A stretch of DNA of 64,000 bases from Sepioteuthis lessoniana (Eukaryota > Mollusca > Cephalopoda > Myopsida > Loliginidae). Of the stretch, positions 12,190 through 23,841 are shown one piece after another; position 1 is the stretch's first letter; each line of letters opens with the position of its first letter. The notes beneath the pieces were generated by a model. That model did no database searches. It was given only the letters and a program-made list of their open reading frames with translations, and had not been told where the DNA came from. The position numbers and the translations under genes are program-made. Location: NCBI GenBank assembly GCA_963585895.1, contig OY757911.1, positions 88,495,275-88,559,274 of the forward strand, read 5' to 3'.

Positions 12190-12537
12190 TAGAATATACA
12201 GACTATATCCCCTGCATAGAAGTAAAACCCTCCTTCCAAATTAGTCTCCTGGGTATGACACAAAACTACAACTAGTGATGAGGCTTCAGTGACCCTTCAT
12301 TGGCATTACCACCGGATCCACTCTGACCTGGAGTGGTAATACCTGTTAGGATACTATCTAAGGGTCAAATAGACCAGTTTGCCAATTATTTGTATTAGAT
12401 ATGAAACCCATGTACAAAAACTCCTGAGAAAATACATGATAAAAATGAAAATACAAATGTCCACAATTTCTTAACTTCTAGGCATAAAATAACCCCAAGT
12501 AGGTTGAGATGCCATTAAAAAAATCAATCAATCAATA
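12190..12537 (+). repeat. R1 interspersed repeat
   Basis: Sense copy: TATCCCCTGCATAG head, GTGATGAGGCTTCAGTGA, ACTCTGACCTGGAGTGGTA, CTAAGGGTCAAATAGA, and tail GGTTGAGATGCCATTAAAA followed by (TCAA)n. The TCAA tail repeats mark the 3' end. Confidence 0.8.
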
Positions 12538-12550
12538 TGACTACCAGATT

Positions 12551-12772
12551 TGTTATAGTGACTAACATGCTGGGCTATGACCTCAAAGTAAGCGAGTTTG
12601 AACTCCAGTTGCCCTTTTATGTTCACTTTCAGAGAAATACCCATAGGAAAGATATGAAACTCCTTATCCCTCCAGTTATAGGTTAAATAGTATCATTTCT
12701 GTTCTTCTACAGGGATGGATTTAACATTAAATGACCCACAAAGTTTGATATGCCATTAAACAAAGAAACCAA
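12551..12772 (+). repeat. R3 tRNA-derived SINE
   Basis: Head TTATAGTGACTAACATGC resembles an A box, followed by a B box in GCGAGTTTGAACTCC at 12592-12606. The body has GTTCACTTTCAGAGAAATAC and AGGTTAAATAGTATCA. The tail TTTGATATGCCATTAAACA is shared with R1 although the head is unrelated. It lies directly downstream of an R1 copy. Confidence 0.75.
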
Positions 12773-15700
12773 TTTATTACAGCATTGTTGGACTACACAC
12801 AAAATGTTCAGAATACCCGATTATACTATTTTCAACAACTGTTTTGATAAATTTTAATATAAAAATGAATTTAAATCAGAAATACTATTTAATGCTTCAT
12901 TTTCTTTTTAAACAAAACCTGAAAAATCAGATGTGAAATAAATGGAAGATATTTGATTATTTGTATATATTAAATTGTCTTGTTTTTGATGGGCAAACTA
13001 CAAAAACATACATTAAAACACAAAAGTATATTTTGCAGGTATTTACAAATCTAAGTTGCAAATAAATTAGAATTTGATGGTAAAAACCATCAGAACTTAT
13101 TCATTTGAATATAATTATTCTTTTTGTAATCTCAGAAAACAACAGATTTGCTTCATAGATTTGGTATTGCTATCAAAGCTTCATATTTATAACAAATCAC
13201 ATTTAAAATAAAAATAAAAATTCAAAAAGAAAAATAATAAAAACCTCTGCAAACCTTTTATTAAGATGTTATCATGAAATGATTAATGTTAAATGCATTT
13301 ATTTTTGTAGCAGCTTCAAATTTTCTTACTGGCTTAGTTTATTTTCAACTAGAGAAACAGGCATGTAATGTGAATATTCCAATACAATATCTACATTTTC
13401 CTTAATATGAATCATTTTGTTATTTCTTTGCAGATTAAATAACATAGTACCTCTCCTCTATACACAATCCTGCTCTCAACAAGACATCATGAAATGTCAA
13501 TATGATATTAATTCTTCTAAGTATATTCCTTTTAGATAAAAGACAAAAGTAAATACTCTTGCATTTTTCAAATTAAGATTGGTTAAGCTTCAAAAGTAAA
13601 TGCAAAGGATAATGGTAACATTTCTATGTTTGGAATCCCAATCCTATTTAATCCTTAAATATCAATGTCAAGCGACAAAATATCCTTTATTTTCTAGTGA
13701 ATATTTCTGTTTTCCCATTCTTTGCAAACACCCACCTCCCACCAACTGACCTGTTTGTATAAGGTCATAATGGAAACCATTATGCACCAAAAGTCTAAAG
13801 TGACCTTTCTGGTGACAAGGATAAACACACACACAAGTTGACATAAAATATTTGAAGAACTCTTCAGTAGAATTTATATTTAATGATCTAAGTCATTTTG
13901 TGAGGTTTCAAACTACAATATAATTTAGTACAGGCTGCTTCAGAAATATCTACTAGCTTGGAATGATCTTACAAAACAATTCCTTGAATGCTATTAAACA
14001 ATTTGTCTTGTTAAGATGGCTATCAAATATTAAAAAACATTGAAACAAATGTTTTAAAAACTAGGATAATACAAGAACTGAAATTTTAGATATTTAAAAC
14101 TACTATTTCAAATGTATATGAAGCATTTTGAAATTATTGAACATGTATTTATTAAATTTTAGTAGATAGCAAGACAAAATTAACAAGTATGAAGTTAATT
14201 AGTAAAATTAAATAAAATAAAAAGGTGAATGTTAGTGCAGTTGGTCTTTACTATTTTATATAGACTGCTGATATTCTTACTACCATTTGTTTTGTGAGAG
14301 CTAGCACTAATATTTGCAGATTCAAAAATTAAAATTTACACAAGATATCAAGGATGATCTAAAAGTAAAGCCTCATTCATCACTGGCTAAAATGCATAGC
14401 CAATGGTGGCTAATATGTAGAGAAATCATGTTTTGTAGCTGAAAATTTACTCTATCCAATATCATTGTGCTCTCTGTATTTGTTGCAGTTTCCATGGAAA
14501 TAAATAGGACACATTCTTTAAGTGCTCTCCTTGTAGCTTTTGGAATCCTCATTATTGAAAATTTACTCTACTTTGGATAAAAATATAAAAACTGAAATAT
14601 TAGGATGTATTAGTACAATCATTACATTTATCAATAAAATAGTTCTTACTAATTCATTTAAGCATGTATCATTTATTTTCATGTTCCACTATAAGAAATA
14701 TGATGAATTATAGGTAACACTTAAAATCTTTTTAGTAAACTAAAAAATTCTGATTTGGTTTCTTTTCTAAAGCACAGTCCTTGGTCCTTAAACACTTAAA
14801 TCACTTCCCATATATTCATATTCTTATCTTTACTTATTCTTCCAGTTCATTTATTACATCTCATCATATTTTGCTAACTACTGACCAATTTGGCAATGCT
14901 GAAGAGAAATCTTAGTTTAAAAAATAAAATAAAAAAGTCATACATGAAATTAAAATAATAGTAATTAGTTCAGGTTATAAGCATGGGAAGGTAACATGAA
15001 AACAGATTTTCCTTGGACCTTATTTTTCAGATGTAGGTATCATTTAGGAACAAAAAAAGTTTTGATAAACTACAATTTGATTTCTTAAATTTCTATTTTC
15101 TCATTTCCACAATGATACCTGCATCAGAAAAAAAAAAGAGTCCAAAAAAGTTTGGGTTACCCTTAAAACATTTTTAACCTGCACTAAATGGCATTTGAAC
15201 CCATGTAAATAAAAAACAAAAAAAAAACCAACACTGTAGAGTTATACTATTTTAGTCCTCAAGTTTACAAAACTCAATATCCACCAAAAAGAACACTATT
15301 TCTAATCAAAACAAAGGGCTATTTTCCTCAACATTCAGGATTATTTTTGTAAAATTCATGCTATACGGTGTTTTTCCTATTAGCAATTTATCAGAACAGT
15401 CTATTTGTTTGATTTATGTTAAACTTTCCTAATCAAATTCTTAAAATGTAACCTTATTTTTTAAATATATACTTCTAAAATAATACACTGCTAGTAAAAT
15501 ATACTTACATGAAAGATCTGTTATACATCTCTTGATGACAGATTAGTAGTAAGGCATCAGATAGATAACCAACCACGAAGTTCAGAACCTGGTACTAGAT
15601 TGATGATATATGGAAACTAGAATAACAAAAGTGGTTTTAGAGAAACATCTGCAATATCTAAGTATCATAGATATAATCTGTGTAAATTTAGAGGTTGTTT

Positions 15701-16091
15701 CAATTCCAATAAAAGAGTAGTGTAGATAATACTAGTATAGGATAGGTAATGTCAATTCTAGGATAAGGTTTTCTCCTACAAAGACAACTTGTAACAATAG
15801 AGATTAGAACAGAAAATATATATCCATATATAAATATCACATACCTATCCTAAAATCAATTTAACCAAAAGATGCAATAAATTTATTTAGATTCATTTTG
15901 GAAATACTTTATTACTTGCCAGTATACAAGATATGATTTTGACAAAAATTAGTCTATCGGCCAAAAACTAAAATAGTTTTTCTGAAGTTTTCTCCTAAAA
16001 AGTAGTTTATCTATATATTAAAATTCTTATTGTTTGTATATAATTGTAACCTAGCAAAAACAGCACATCACATTAAGGTTGTGTTTTTGTT
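12773..16091. other. Long AT-rich stretch without recognised feature
   Basis: More than 3 kb with no coding words, no SINE heads and no long repeats that I recognised. Confidence 0.5.
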
Positions 16092-16290
16092 AGAGCAATA
16101 CACTTAAAACATTCTAACTTGAATAATAAAGCAATTTCCAATCCAATTTACAACTGAGGGATAATTTTGTTAAGTCTGCATTCATGAATATTTTTTAATC
16201 ATCCAAATTCTTGAAATAATAGAGATAACTATGAAATTCTCATTAGAATAATTTTCTCCAAGCATCAATATCATCATGGAGTAATATTAT
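16092..16290 (+). repeat. R9 dispersed repeat
   Basis: Shares an ordered series of words with 35250-35460: CAATCCAATTT, GATAATTTTGT, ATTCTTGAAATAATAGAGAT, AACTAT, ATCAATATCATCATGGA. The word TAGAGCAATACACTTAA at its left edge appears in reverse complement at the other copy. Family unknown. Confidence 0.5.
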
Positions 16291-17384
16291 AACAGAAACA
16301 CAACAGGTTTACAGACAATCCAACTGACATTTTTTGTAATTCTTCCTATATTTATAGAAAGGATTCCAAAAATAAGATTGATGGCATTCTTAGAGTGGTA
16401 ATGATTTTGATAAAGTATCATTAAAAATAAAACAAAATTCAATTGTCCAATATTTAGTATTTTCAAGAGCAAATCTCATTAGGCATATAAAAGCTTTACT
16501 TTTGGGAAAATCTATTCTTTTTTTAAATATCTGAACATATAAACCACACATTGAATAGATACGCTCTTTTTTAATTCCAAGTTTGTTTTTCATAAAAGTT
16601 TACTTGAATATATACAGAATATCAATAAGAAAGGCTGAAACAAGAGAAAGCAAATTGTTTCACAAGTGATTTACCAGCCTACCGCATTTTTCATTTTTTT
16701 CTTATGGCATACTGTCAAGAACAATGGGGAAAAAATCATGAACTTGGAATGTTGATCAACAAGGGAATCAAAATGGGTGGATAGAGCAATCGAATACACA
16801 ACATTCCACAAGAAGAATTCTCAAATGAACACAAGAAGGAATATCAGCTTTTAGAATCTAACATGTTGAGACCTAAACCTTGCTTAGGTCACTTCAAATC
16901 TATAGAGATTTCCTTAAATCCAGTTTACCAAAAACAGAAAAGTACAATGTTACTTAAAGTATCATGTCCAGAGGTAAACACCCTACAAATTGTCTTATAG
17001 CAAAAATTAGCAACTAAAAGTTATTATTAAGTACCTCCCACCAAATATATACAGTAAGGGGTTCAAGAGTTCATCCTGTTCTCAGCTTTGACACCATTCA
17101 TACTAATATTTTGATTCATCCAATCAATAAATCCATTAATACTATTGATAACTTTTTAAAAAGTTATCAGTTAGGTTTAAAAAATCTTCTAGGACAACAC
17201 TAAAATCAAGATTATAAAATTTGTATTGTCAAAACATTTTAAAGACTGAATAAATGTCAGATTAAATAGACCACAGATTATGTGCCAATGGAAGTCAATA
17301 AAAAGATCTTATTGTAAGTCTTCAAAAATTATAATATTATTTAGGCTGGCCATTACCTTTAGGAAATGCAGTAACGTGTGTGTG

Positions 17385-17388
<4 letters not shown>
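16291..17388. other. AT-rich stretch without recognised feature
   Basis: Two overlapping minus frames at 16287-16593 have no recognisable motifs. Confidence 0.45.

Positions 17389-17415
<27 letters not shown>
17389..17415. repeat. Poly(A) run, 27 bp
   Basis: Uninterrupted A run preceded by a short GTGTGTG tract. Confidence 0.95.
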
Positions 17416-17418
<3 letters not shown>

Positions 17419-17567
17419 ATTAAAATTTCATACCCCAAGCCAAGTATTAAACCAAAATATGTGTTGCTTTAAATTAAAAATTAAAATCTTGTTCTTGATT
17501 TTTTTCTTTTTATTGCATATCAACATTTTTGGATTACTTAATGTCAAAGCTACCCTTCTAGGACAGT

Positions 17568-17745
17568 AATGGTATTATTTAACCTATAGCAGGTTAGGAT
17601 AAGGGGGCTCATATCTTTTCCAATGGTTTTGGTCTGAAAGTGGAAATAATACTGTGACTGGAGTTTGAACTCGCTTACTATGATGTTGCAGTCCAGAACA
17701 TTAACAACAACACAATGAAGACTTACCACCACCTGATTTTCATAT
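17568..17745 (-). repeat. R3 tRNA-derived SINE
   Basis: Reversed: body GGTATTATTTAACCTATAGC and GGTCTGAAAGTGGA, then GGAGTTTGAACTCGCTTAC, the complement of the R3 B box. Near-identical head words are at 12.6 kb. The shared 3' tail is missing here. Confidence 0.65.
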
Positions 17746-18672
17746 TTACATGAATTTAGTAAAGAAATACATTTCATAACTCCAGTTCCTGCCTTCTGTG
17801 TTGTCAATAATTTATTAACAAGTTACTTTTATCTTGAAATATTGATCTTAGGCTGATATTCTTTTTTTAATATGTCTTATATTTTATTGCAATGATTGAA
17901 CAGATTTTAAGAGCTTTTGTTCAGTAGGGACTCTCAGGTAATGAGGTTCCCAAGAAAGGGGGCTCCATACATATGTAGATAACATTTACACTATGAATAA
18001 TTTTGATGATATCATCATAGCAAGATATCTAGTACAAAAACGAATTAAAAACTTCATACTAATAATCTCTAATTCAATTTAATATTTTGATTGATTTGAA
18101 ATAGCTTATATACAAATAATCAGATTCTTGGATAGAATCATGAAGTGTCTTGTGGAAAGCAGACCTATAAAAAATACCTAGCTATTTCTTCCTTTTCTTT
18201 TATTAAATACTTGATTGATTTTGCAAATAAATTCAACCAGCAAAACAATATATCTATAGTCAAACAGTCAATTATAATTATTAGAAATAAACTCAAAATA
18301 ATTGTCAGAAATAATTCAATTTATAATAAGAGGAAAAAATTTTGAGTATCAGAGGTTTTACAAAGAGGTTGAAAGTCCTTCCTAATCTCGATTATTCCTT
18401 TTCTCATATAATTTTAAAAAATTAACCATACAATACCCAGACATTCTAACCTCCAGTCAAACACTATTCAGATTTCATAACAAATTTAAAGAATTAATCC
18501 TAACAAATAATCAGTAAGACAACAAGAATTGCATGCACAATAATCAGAGCACATAACCCTTAAAAAATTCAAATGAAAAATTTTAAAAAATCATAACTTA
18601 TAGAATCTTATAGATTAACTTTCACTGTATTTTTTTTTATTATATATAAAAAGATCAAATTCAACAGCTATA
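17746..18672. other. AT-rich stretch without recognised feature
   Basis: The 66-codon frame at 18145-18345 is lysine/asparagine/isoleucine-rich low-complexity text. Not supported as a gene. Confidence 0.45.
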
Positions 18673-19366
18673 TTGGGTTGAGTTATAAATAATTTCTATT
18701 TTAGTAAAATATAATTTATTCATGTATGATTGAATAAAAAATTAACTTCAATCAATAGTATATTCGTCATTATTTTGAATCCCCTCTCGCCATTCATCAG
18801 GTAGTGTGTTGATTCCTTCCAAGTAAAAATTCAGCTGATTTTGAGCTCAAGAAGTTTTCCACAAATGTTTTCATCTTATCTTGAGAAAGTTTTTTTATCA
18901 TTCAGAACATTTTGATGAAGAAAAAAATAAATTAGAATCATGTGCTGCAAGTTCTGGTTAATATGGTGGATAGGGTAGAACAGACCAGCCTAAATCCAAT
19001 ATTTTTTCCTGCATGAGTTTTACTGAATCTGGCCTTGTGTTATCAATGTTTCTCCTATTAATGAGTGCAAAGCATTTTATGAAAAGATTTTCATGTACAC
19101 ATTGTTGAGAATATAAGTCTACATTGAATATCTGACTGCAGTTCAAAAATTCAAAATGAATAATACAGTGATGATCCCATCATACACACAGCATTTACTT
19201 TTCTTCCGTGCTGAATATGCAGTTTCAGTTCCTCCATTTTAGGAATGTTGAGATAATAGATTAAATTATGATACACACTCCTTCACTACTGAAATAAGAA
19301 AGACTAATGAAGATAATTTCTAGATGTGTTTAAAACATTAGAAGTTTGAAATTTGTAGTTACAACT

Positions 19367-19407
<41 letters not shown>

Positions 19408-19425
19408 ATTTATGAACCAACCCAA
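18673..19425 (-). mobile_element. Internally deleted mariner element (DD34D class) with both ends
   Basis: The ends are inverted repeats: TTGGGTTGAGTTATAAATAA at the left and, in complement, TTGGGTTGGTTCATAAATAA at the right, each flanked by TA (18671-18672, 19426-19427), the mariner target. Minus-strand reading gives transposase words: CV*WDHH at about 19165-19187 (first catalytic Asp, GAT complement at 19174-19176), DLYSQQCVHENL, NIDNTRP (second Asp), EKILDLGWSVLPYPPY, then PELAAHDSNLF (third Asp), KTFVENFL-type text and LPDEWREG. The N-terminal half is missing and stops interrupt it, so it cannot work. Thirty-five A (19371-19405) abut the right inverted repeat. Confidence 0.85.
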
Positions 19426-19662
19426 TATTTACAAATTAATGCATATACTCACAAATCACTTTATTCCAAATCAGTGCATTCATTTAAGTCATTTGTGAAT
19501 TGCATATTTAAGGATGAATGTAGCATGTATATAAGTATAGATAATCATGTAAAGTTTTATAACAATTGTTAGGTAAATTACCAAGGCTGAATATACTTTA
19601 TAAGTAAATATCAATACAATTATCTTTAAAAGTTTTTTCAACTCATACTAGTTTATTTAATT

Positions 19663-19726
19663 AAAACCATGTACATTATACAGCTAAACACTAATTAGTG
19701 TTTAGCTGTATAATGTACATGGTTTT
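19663..19726. repeat. Perfect 64-bp palindrome (32-bp arms, no spacer)
   Basis: AAAACCATGTACATTATACA on the left is mirrored exactly by TGTATAATGTACATGGTTTT on the right; the centre is CACTAATTAGTG at 19689-19700. The symmetry axis lies between 19694 and 19695. No spacer and no mismatch. It may be a MITE-like fold-back or a recent inverted duplication; no target duplication was identified. Confidence 0.95.
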
Positions 19727-21600
19727 GATATTAATATCAAACCTTTTTCTATTTACATAAATATTATAAGAACCAAGGTTTTTTTTTAATACTTCTCAGG
19801 AAATTAAGATAACACAAATGATATCATTAATGATAAGGACTTGATATAAAAACAATTCTCAGTTAATATAAATTTGTAATACATATGCATATGTGTGCTT
19901 TCATTAATGTGTGTTTAAGTATATAAAAGTGATTTCTTCCTATATATCCACCATTATCATATGATAAATACCATTTATTGATAGCATACAAGTATCTTTG
20001 TTGCCTATTAAACTAAGGAACATCTTATAAACAGTAGAACAATTTTCTGCAAAATATAATTAAAAGCATTAAAATAATAGAATAGTGAATCAAATCATCA
20101 TTTGCTTCATATTGGGAGTTATGAGGTTAAAAAAAAAAATTCTATTACATCAAATGAGAAGATAGTTGATCCTAATGGATTATCTGCTTCCAAATTAAGG
20201 TAAAAAATACATTTCTATTGAAATTGATGGTCATATTGAGATTAGTGGTATGAATATATGGTAAGCATCAAAGACATTCAAATGATAGAGGTCAATGCGA
20301 CACAAATCATTGGAAACCGTTATTCATATTAACATGATAAATTTACAATATTTGTTGGTACTTATACTCACTAAGTTTCACAGGACTTAAAATAACTACT
20401 GACCATTAGAGACATTTTTCTTTTAGTAATGACTATCAGTCGACCCTCATACATGGCACTGGAGATACTATACCTCAAATAAGGTCCTTTAATCAATAAA
20501 GTAAATCAGAAATCAACTGAAATTCAAGCTGAGAAACAATGATAAAGGATTAAAGCAACAATGTCAGTATGATGGTTTGTTTTGTTTTTAAATTAAGGCA
20601 ATTTTTTAAAACAAAAACTTAGAGTTGTAAAACCTCTGAGAATTCTTTATAACTGAATTCATTTTATTTATCATATCTGATTTTGAATATTATATTGTAG
20701 CAATTTTTTTTTCTTGTTCATCAAAATTTCTGAAAGAGGATTTGTTAAAGTCTGATTACTTTAAACATTTACATTCATCTTCCAGATTTTATTTTCAAAT
20801 ATACGGATAGTACATTTAACAATCTTTTTAAGAGAATGTTATGAATCTTTGAAGGTTGCAGTCAAAGAAACTTTCTTTTGTAAAATATAAATAAATGAAT
20901 AAAATAATCATAGATTTTGTTTCTTAAAGATTTTTCTCCAAATTAAAACCACAAACAAATTAGAGCACCAGCAGTGATGACAATGACAAGTAGTAAGGTG
21001 AGATTGCTCCTCTTTATAGGAAAATACATAAAATTAACCACACTTTCTTAGATTTGATTTTCCTGAAATTTAATCATAAAACTTTGCCATCAAAGAATGT
21101 TAAAACAAAGATGGAAAGTAACACAAAAAAACATTTGATGAACAAACCAGTTCCCTCCCACACCCCACATTATATGTTTATACTTTAATTGTTATCTGCT
21201 ACTTACTTATATCCTTTGTGTTGTTATAAATAAGCAACATAAATTAATTCCATTTATATCCTGTGGATTCAAATAATTAGCTAAATATTAACAAAATTAA
21301 CTGTACATTTTTGAGTTACTAATTACAGGTTACTTTCATACTTTGTTTTAAAACACTCATTTTGCTGAATCAACTTTGAGAAAATTTGCATATTAGTTTG
21401 ACTAGAGCATGAAATATTAATTTAACCTAATATGTCAAAGAACAAAAAATATTCTTGAAGCTCAGCTAAATTTAAGGAATGAACCCAAAATAATATCATA
21501 TTATATATCTCAAATGCTACCGAAAGGTTCTCAGCCTAACCAAGATGCATAAAATGTATATGCTATTTCACATATCCATTAGAAAGTTCAACACATTTGG
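19727..21600. other. AT-rich stretch without recognised gene
   Basis: The only repeat noticed is a short block, GGTGAGATTGCTCCTCTTTA followed by AAAATACATAAA, at about 20997-21032. It recurs almost unchanged at 22485-22520. Confidence 0.45.
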
Positions 21601-21662
21601 CACATCCCTTCTCAAGTTTCTTTGAGCAGGGGGGGGCTCAAAGAAACTTGAGAAGGGATGTG
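21601..21662. repeat. 27-bp perfect inverted repeat with G-rich loop
   Basis: Left arm 21601-21627 begins CACATCCCTTCTCAAG and ends CTTTGAGC. Right arm 21636-21662 is its exact complement. The 8-nt loop is AGGGGGGG. A transcript from either strand would fold into a 27-bp stem. No gene context. Confidence 0.95.
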
Positions 21663-22429
21663 ACAAATCATCATTCCCTTCTTGGTTGAATCAAGAACTT
21701 TTCAGCATATATGCATATTCTTCCAGTAAGATATTCTATCATCTGTGCCCTAAGAAAAAAAAAAGTAATTTTCAAGGACTGTATAAGATTTAAATGCAAC
21801 ATTTTACAATACTGGGGTGGTGTTATCTGCCTTCAAATCTAATTATGATGACCCTGTTTCTATATAAGAACAAAGTTAATAAGCTGAAATATTTTTTTTT
21901 TATTATTACAGTTATAAGGATACATTCACCTCAGTACAAGTGACATGTATGTACAATCAAGCAGAAAAGATTTCTCTGAATAGAAGATTCCATTTTATAC
22001 TTTTCTAAAATCCACATGACAAGCATCAAGCCCAAGTTAGCAGACTTGAGTTGCCATAGCAACCACAGCTGGTACAGTGATGGATGTTCAACAGAACAAT
22101 CAATGAATGATGTCATCAGGGTGGTAGTCATAACAACAGGTTTGTAGTCTTGGGCACAAACTGTACATTAAACGGGGTATCTACTTGTAGATATAAGCAG
22201 TAATTGTTAGTTCATACCATTCTTTGTAATTGGTAGTTTGTGATTTGCAAGGAGAAACGAGACAACACAAATATTCTGCAAACTAAAACAAGTTCCATGG
22301 AGATGACTACTGAATTACTCAACACTATTGAAATATTTGTAATTTTTTGTTCCTTAAAATTACGTCAAGATATTTCCCTTCAATTGATATAACAGACAAA
22401 ACAGTGCAACAAGCATGATGATAATAATT
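21663..22429. other. No recognised gene
   Basis: The 66-codon minus frame at 21931-22131 is followed on its strand by AATAATAAAA, which could be a retroposed tail, but its text matches nothing I recognise. Confidence 0.4.

Positions 22430-22484
<55 letters not shown>
22430..22484. repeat. Compound (GT)n(AT)n microsatellite
   Basis: About 15 GT units pass directly into about 12 AT units. Two overlapping minus frames here are artefacts of this repeat. Confidence 0.95.
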
Positions 22485-23169
22485 GAGGTAAGATTGCTCC
22501 TCCTTATACAAAAATACATAAATTTCTTGCATGCCCTGAAATACTAACAAGAGGGTCTGCAAAAGTGCTTGTTCATGTGTGAATTATAAGGAATAACCAT
22601 CTTTAAAATGTTGGCCTAATAAACTTATAGATCTTGAATAAAGAGATAGAAAAGAATATTATAATTAAAATGGAAAAAATACTAGCTTCAACTATTCAGA
22701 GACATCAGAAAAATAATAATTCATGATAAATTGTGTCCATGTTTCCATAATTTAAAAAGTCAAGTGTTATTGCCTTTCGTAGCATTTTTAGATATTTTTA
22801 GAATAACATTACTAATATAGATATATACAAAATTCAGCTAATTATGGTACAATAAGAAATTAGGGTTAAGATTATGCTGCACCAATTCTTTTTAAATGAA
22901 GGTCAGACTGTCTCGAAAATCATTTGAATCCTTTAAACACTAACTAGTAATGCAACTATTTCAACCACATTATATCATTAACATAAATAAATAAATGCTA
23001 AATCAAACGAATTTCCAAATCAGATTTATCAAATTTTTACAATCAGATTTTGTTTAATAAAAACCAAATGATTAAGTATACCAAAATTAAAACTTAATAT
23101 TTAAGAATGTTCTATATTTTAAATTTCAGAAAATTATTATCTTAAAGTGTGATTATAATCACAATGTTT
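22485..23169. other. AT-rich stretch; repeated 36-bp block at its start
   Basis: Begins with the same GATTGCTCCTCCTTATA block seen at 21.0 kb, here directly after the microsatellite. Otherwise nothing recognised. Confidence 0.45.
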
Positions 23170-23495
23170 TAACTGTTGTCTGACAAGACAATGGTCTAAT
23201 AGATAAAAGTATTGGTTAAAGTGTATCTACTTACATGACAGTCATGAAATCAATCCTTGGGTCAGATAGTGCATAAAAGTTATGTTCTGCTTGAGTGGAA
23301 ACAACATCTCAAGGACAAATTAACTAGAAGAAATTAACTGATATGAGATATCCTCAAGTATAGGCAATAGAATAAAAGCAATCTATCCTTGAATCAAAGT
23401 TCCCAGGTTAGAGATTATGACAGACACCTGAGAAAGGCTAGAGAATATAAAAGCTGAAACTGTTGAAAAGATAAAGGCATGAATCAAAGTACATC
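23170..23495 (+). repeat. R7 dispersed repeat
   Basis: Shares ordered words with 57135-57625: GGTTAAAGTGTATC/GGTTAAATCCA, GGGTCAGATAGTGCA/GGACCAGGTAGTGCA, and near the right end ACACCTGAGAAAGGCTAGAG with GCTGAAACTGTTG against ACATCTGAAGAAGGCTGGAT with GTTGAAATTTTG. The end block resembles a 3' end common in invertebrate retroelements, but I cannot assign a class. Confidence 0.5.
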
Positions 23496-23496
23496 A

Positions 23497-23795
23497 GTGT
23501 ATATATTTACCCAACTCCTCCACCAGGAGCAGGATGTGACATGAGGACAATTTTTAAGTGGAGTACAGCTGTTTTCAATCCAGAGTTTTCCTTTTTTTTA
23601 TACATATACTGGTTGCCTTACCAAGACTAAAGAACCCAGTCTGTTCTACTATATACTCCTAGATGGAGAAGACAGAAATTCGTGTCTTTCCCAAGGGTAT
23701 TAGTATGAAGTGAAATGTAAACAGCCTTATCCAGGATTTGAACTCAGGTTACCAATTCCTATGACAATAACTGTTAAACTAAGTACACCAGTGTA
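23497..23795 (-). repeat. R2 tRNA-derived SINE
   Basis: Reversed: CCAACTCCTCCACCAGG and GCAGGATGTGACATGAGG tail block at left, then ACTAAAGAACCCAGTCTG, then the head GGATTTGAACTCAGGTTACC at right, complement of a B-box-like motif. Confidence 0.8.
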
Positions 23796-23841
23796 GTAGT
23801 AGTAGTCATCTTTGTAGTAGTAATAGTATTATGATAATAAG

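Noticed and set aside
12551..12606. True tRNA genes at the SINE heads
   Set aside because: A- and B-box-like words are present, but no acceptor stem pairs and the sequence continues directly into SINE bodies.
22325..22562. Two minus-strand frames with Tyr-Ile and His-Thr repeats
   Set aside because: Products of the (GT)n(AT)n microsatellite.
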